Positions 61,124 to 64,000 of a stretch of DNA of 64,000 bases are shown here, one piece after another (the first letter of the stretch is position 1; each line of letters begins with the position of its first letter). The stretch spans positions 124,001 to 188,000 of the forward strand of contig CAKSEC010000003.1 of NCBI GenBank assembly GCA_934446355.1. Reading direction: 5' to 3'. The translations under genes were made by a program, and so were the position numbers. The stretch is from an uncultured Oscillospiraceae bacterium. GTDB lineage: Bacteria; Bacillota; Clostridia; Oscillospirales; Ruminococcaceae. The notes below the pieces were generated by a model, which made no database searches, had not been told where the DNA came from, and worked only from the letters and a program-made list of their open reading frames with translations.

Positions 61124-62554
61124 TCAGAAGTTGAAATACAGGAACGGGTTGTAGGTCGATGTGGACAGATACGCGATCGACGCCAGCATGACCACGGTGT
61201 TGACTATCGGGAAGCCATACTGCACCCAGACAGGCGCTTTTTTCCTGATAAATCCTGCGATAGACTTCATCACGTCCGAGCTGCCGAACATACATACTGC
61301 GAAGATAAGTCCGTAGTTCACAATGTAGTTTATCGCCATGTTGTCCATAAACACGCCGTTTCCGCCGAACATTGCCGCAATATACGTTCCCACCTGATTG
61401 AACATACTTGCAAAGCCCACCGTGCCCGGCGCAACTGCGTCGAACAGCACCCAGCCGAATACCACCATAACAAAGGTGTAAAGCCAGCTGAAAAATGCCG
61501 GTATCTTCTCCAGAACCTTTCCGAGGAACAGCCGCTCAAGCACGATGAGTACGCCGAAATATGCGCCCCACATCATGAAGTTCCAGCTTGCGCCGTGCCA
61601 TATGCCGGTGACCGTCCATACGACGAGCAGGTTGAATATCGTTCGGGGAAGTCCCTTACGGCTGCCGCCCAGCGGGAAATAGATGTAGCTCTTAAACCAG
61701 TCGCCGAGCGTGATGTGCCATCTGCGCCAGAATTCCGAAACGCTGTGGCTCATATAGGGGTAGTTGAAGTTCTCAGGGAAGTTGAAGCCCATCATCTTTC
61801 CGAGGCCTATCGCCATATCTGAATATCCGCTGAAATCGAAGTATATCTGGAACGTGAACGCCAGAATACCCATCCATGCGGTCGCAGCGGACAGGCTGCC
61901 GTATTCCATCGCCTTTATCTCAGACCATAGAAGCCCTATATTGTTTGCGATGAGCACCTTTTTGCCAAGTCCCACGATAAAGCGGGAAATGCCGTCGCCG
62001 ACCATCTTTTCGGTGATGGTGCGCTCGTCTATTTCGTTCTGGATATCCTCATAGCGCACGATAGGTCCTGCGACTATCTGCGGGAACAGCGTCACGAACG
62101 CCATAAAGCTTACCGGACTTTTCTGCACCTTTATCTGTCGGCGGTAAAGGTCTATGGTATAGCTCATCGACTGGAACGTGAAGAAGCTGATACCGATGGG
62201 CAGCGGAAGATGTGGATTCGGAATGCCCAGCCCGAACGCCGAGTTCAGCGACTCGATGATGAAGCCCAGATACTTGAACGTACCCAGAAGCCCTATATTC
62301 ATCAGCAGCGACACAATAAGGCAGGCTGTCCGCACCTTTGGCGAACTGTCGTATTTGTGTATCAGTCTGCCGGCGGTGTAGTCGATAAATGTTGACAGTA
62401 TCATCACCAGCACATATATCGGCTCGCCCCATGCGTAGAACACGAGTCCGCTGACGAGTATGACTACGTTCTTTGCCTTTTTCGGCACAAGGTAGTAGAC
62501 CAGCAGCGTCAGCGGCAAAAACGCAAACAAAAACGTTAAACTGGAAAAGACCAT
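61124..62554 (-). CDS. MBOAT-family O-acyltransferase (AlgI/DltB type)
   Basis: A 476-residue multi-spanning membrane protein. EFWRRWHITLGDWFKSYIY and TVTGIWHGASWNFMMWG carry the two conserved histidines. It moves an acyl group, usually acetyl from acetyl-CoA, across the membrane to a partner that modifies cell-wall or exopolysaccharide. The acceptor polymer is unknown. It pairs with the DHHW gene. No dlt genes are present, so teichoic acid D-alanylation is less likely. Confidence 0.93.
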   Translation of the reverse strand: MVFSSLTFLFAFLPLTLLVYYLVPKKAKNVVILVSGLVFYAWGEPIYVLVMILSTFIDYTAGRLIHKYDSSPKVRTACLIVSLLMNIGLLGTFKYLGFIIESLNSAFGLGIPNPHLPLPIGISFFTFQSMSYTIDLYRRQIKVQKSPVSFMAFVTLFPQIVAGPIVRYEDIQNEIDERTITEKMVGDGISRFIVGLGKKVLIANNIGLLWSEIKAMEYGSLSAATAWMGILAFTFQIYFDFSGYSDMAIGLGKMMGFNFPENFNYPYMSHSVSEFWRRWHITLGDWFKSYIYFPLGGSRKGLPRTIFNLLVVWTVTGIWHGASWNFMMWGAYFGVLIVLERLFLGKVLEKIPAFFSWLYTFVMVVFGWVLFDAVAPGTVGFASMFNQVGTYIAAMFGGNGVFMDNMAINYIVNYGLIFAVCMFGSSDVMKSIAGFIRKKAPVWVQYGFPIVNTVVMLASIAYLSTSTYNPFLYFNF

Positions 62555-62565
62555 AAATCCACCTA

Positions 62566-63159
62566 TTATTTCTGAATTTTTTCTGCAGCTTTTATTACTT
62601 CGCTGCGTGTATACATCTTGTTGACCACCTCAAGCAGCAGCTTCACTGAAAGAAGCTCCGGCAGTCCGAGCGACCTTTGAAGTTCCCGCCTCCGGTCAGA
62701 GGAATTGTCCCCGCCGATAAGCCCAAGTTCCATGAGGTCCGCACGTGTGAGCGGGTCCCCGCAGGGGGCTTCGTTTCCGGCGTCGGTGACTGCGCCGCAG
62801 CGTTCGAGCGATCCTATAAGGATATCGTCGGGTATACCCTCAACGCCAAGCTTGCCTTGCTTTGAGGGCTGCAGCTTGCGGCGCTCCTTGCCGTAAATGT
62901 CGGGGGTGACGGCGTTCAGCACCTCGCCCTGCTTCACGATATTGCGGATAAAGCTGCGAATCTTGAAGCCGGCGCTGTCGCTGTCGGTGAGAATGATTAT
63001 GCCGGTCTTTGCGGCAAGCGACTTTATCAGCTCCTGCTTTTCGGTATCCTTGAAGATAGAGAAGCCGTCCGTGCATATTATCACGGCGTCAACGATATTT
63101 GAGAGCCGTATTTTATCGTATCTTCCCTCAACTATTATTGCTTGTTTTATTCTTATCAT
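62566..63159 (-). CDS. Toprim-domain protein, RNase M5-like
   Basis: A 197-residue protein. The toprim core has AIIVEGRYDKIRLSNIV (catalytic Glu) and GIIILTDSDSAGFKIRSFI (DxD). RNase M5 has this layout and matures 5S rRNA in Gram-positives. The C-terminal half (DUF4093-like, about 115-197) fits. The toprim region is more divergent than in typical RnmV. It starts 20 bases after holA ends. Confidence 0.83.
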   Translation of the reverse strand: MIRIKQAIIVEGRYDKIRLSNIVDAVIICTDGFSIFKDTEKQELIKSLAAKTGIIILTDSDSAGFKIRSFIRNIVKQGEVLNAVTPDIYGKERRKLQPSKQGKLGVEGIPDDILIGSLERCGAVTDAGNEAPCGDPLTRADLMELGLIGGDNSSDRRRELQRSLGLPELLSVKLLLEVVNKMYTRSEVIKAAEKIQK

Positions 63160-63179
63160 ACCTTGATTTAACGAAAAAG

Positions 63180-64000
63180 TCACTTCGGCAGCGACGAAAT
63201 GCAGATAACAGCCTTTTCCAGAAGAATACGGCTGTCCGCTTTTGAGGAATTTAACAGCAGGTTTGTCTGATACAGCACCGCGGTGCATTCTTTCAGATAT
63301 TTTTCGGGGATGCGCCTTACCGAGGTAAAGGTCTTGCCGAAATAGTAAGCCCTGCCGCCGTAATAGCCAAGTTCTGCCGCCGCCTGCTGCTGGTTCTTTC
63401 CCGCCGACTGTGCCAGCTTTGCACGGTAGCTGTCCACGAATGCGCCGGAAACTGCCGCCATTATCAGAATAGGCTCGACGCGCTGCTGATAGAGGTCGTC
63501 AAGCATTCTGAGCGCCTGCGCTGTCTTTCCGGACATGATACATTCCGACAGGTCGTATGCGCCGGCGTCCAGCATTCTGGGCGTGAGCGAGTCTATGTCC
63601 TGCAGCGTTATTTCTCCGCTGCTGCGGTAGCTGCACAGCTTCTCGACCTCGTTCTGAATGAGCGTAAGACTGCGCCCGCACAGTTCAGACAGGTGCATTG
63701 CATTCTGCTGCGACAGCGTGCAGCCGCTGCGCTCCGCCTTTTTGGCAGCCATTGCGGCTGTCCTTTCAAGCGTCATATACGACAGCTTGCAGACTGCGCC
63801 GTGCTCCTCGGCGGTTTTCATCAGCTTCTTGGTTTTTGCCTTGGGCTTCTTGTCGTCTATCTCAATGCCGGTCTGCGAGATAATGAGCACGGCTGTGTCG
63901 GGAAGCTGCTCTATCAGCGAGATAAGCTGCTTTGACTGCTCGTTGTCCATTTCCTCTGCGTCAAGATCGGTTATCAGCACGCATTTGTATTCCGCAAAAA
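63180..64000 (-). CDS. holA: DNA polymerase III subunit delta, N-terminal part missing
   Basis: At least 273 residues read on the minus strand; the frame is open past the window edge, so the start lies outside. The protein loads the beta clamp on DNA. Visible: YKCVLITDLDAEEMDN (domain I/II), SGCTLSQQNAMHLSELCGRS, TLIQNEVEKLCSY and the C-terminal helical domain with AYYFGKTFTSVRRIPEKYL. The family is about 330-350 residues, so roughly 60-80 are missing. Confidence 0.9.
   Translation of the reverse strand, partial: FAEYKCVLITDLDAEEMDNEQSKQLISLIEQLPDTAVLIISQTGIEIDDKKPKAKTKKLMKTAEEHGAVCKLSYMTLERTAAMAAKKAERSGCTLSQQNAMHLSELCGRSLTLIQNEVEKLCSYRSSGEITLQDIDSLTPRMLDAGAYDLSECIMSGKTAQALRMLDDLYQQRVEPILIMAAVSGAFVDSYRAKLAQSAGKNQQQAAAELGYYGGRAYYFGKTFTSVRRIPEKYLKECTAVLYQTNLLLNSSKADSRILLEKAVICISSLPK

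Noticed and set aside
60647..61822. A 391-codon plus-strand frame over the DHHW and MBOAT genes
   Set aside because: His/Arg/Val-rich shadow of two well-supported minus-strand genes.

Overview
The window looks like the chromosome of an anaerobic, Gram-positive gut or rumen Clostridia, most likely a Ruminococcus close to R. albus. This is inferred from the gene content: a mannosylglucose phosphorylase of the GH130 type known from R. albus, GH26 and GH27 mannan enzymes carried as Ser/Glu-linker lipoproteins, FabV enoyl reductase, an AtpZ/AtpI-led F-type ATP synthase with a two-carboxylate c subunit, and low-GC Gram-positive style ribosome binding sites and TTGACA-N17-TATAAT promoters. No database could be searched. 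No rRNA, tRNA, CRISPR array, prophage or transposase was seen.

Layout. 1-3.8 kb: the end of valS, an acetyltransferase, a sugar-nucleotide transferase, an HD-GYP c-di-GMP phosphodiesterase and a cyclophilin. 4-7.1 kb: a cell-envelope group (membrane-anchored polysaccharide deacetylase, bactofilin, an IseA-like anchored protein) running directly into the ATP synthase operon (7.1-14.7 kb: atpZ, atpI, atpB, E, F, H, A, G, D, C), which carries two extra small open frames. 14.8-16.9 kb: a GH2 glycosidase. 16.9-22.7 kb (minus strand): a cytidylate-kinase-like protein, a HAD phosphatase, TrkA, MnmE and a SecA-type ATPase. 22.7-23.05 kb: a complex hairpin repeat. 23.1-34 kb: the mannan region (GH130 phosphorylase, NUDIX, TrkA, FtsA-like protein, a GH26 lipoprotein that lacks both catalytic glutamates, an SGNH esterase lipoprotein, GH27 alpha-galactosidase, a small zinc-ribbon protein and an intact GH26 mannanase). 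34.1-39.4 kb: mainly minus-strand housekeeping genes (coaD, rsmD, uvrC, dprA). 39.4-44.3 kb: a GH13 amylase divergent from a sensor protein with two solute-binding domains, a degenerate GGDEF and an intact EAL. 44.3-47.3 kb: lipoprotein, maf, inorganic pyrophosphatase, fabV. 47.4-52.7 kb: a heterodimeric ABC exporter, two small proteins and an atypical response regulator. 52.7-55 kb: htpG under a perfect CIRCE element, and a candidate small RNA. 55.1-59.8 kb: an ECF sigma factor with its membrane partner, then a proline-rich protein and a SpoIID-like/peptidoglycan-binding protein. 59.9-64 kb (minus strand): a DHHW/MBOAT O-acylation pair, a toprim RNase M5-like protein and the end of holA.

How the genes fit together: surface GH26 mannanase cuts mannan, the SGNH lipoprotein probably removes acetyl groups, cytoplasmic GH27 trims galactose, and GH130 phosphorolyses mannosyl-glucose to mannose-1-phosphate and glucose. 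The importer and the cellobiose 2-epimerase expected for this route are not in the window. The least explained items are a three-copy family of about 127-bp structured repeats whose stems differ in sequence but stay complementary, the inactive GH26 paralogue, the small frames inside the ATP synthase operon, and the small RNA upstream of the sigma factor.
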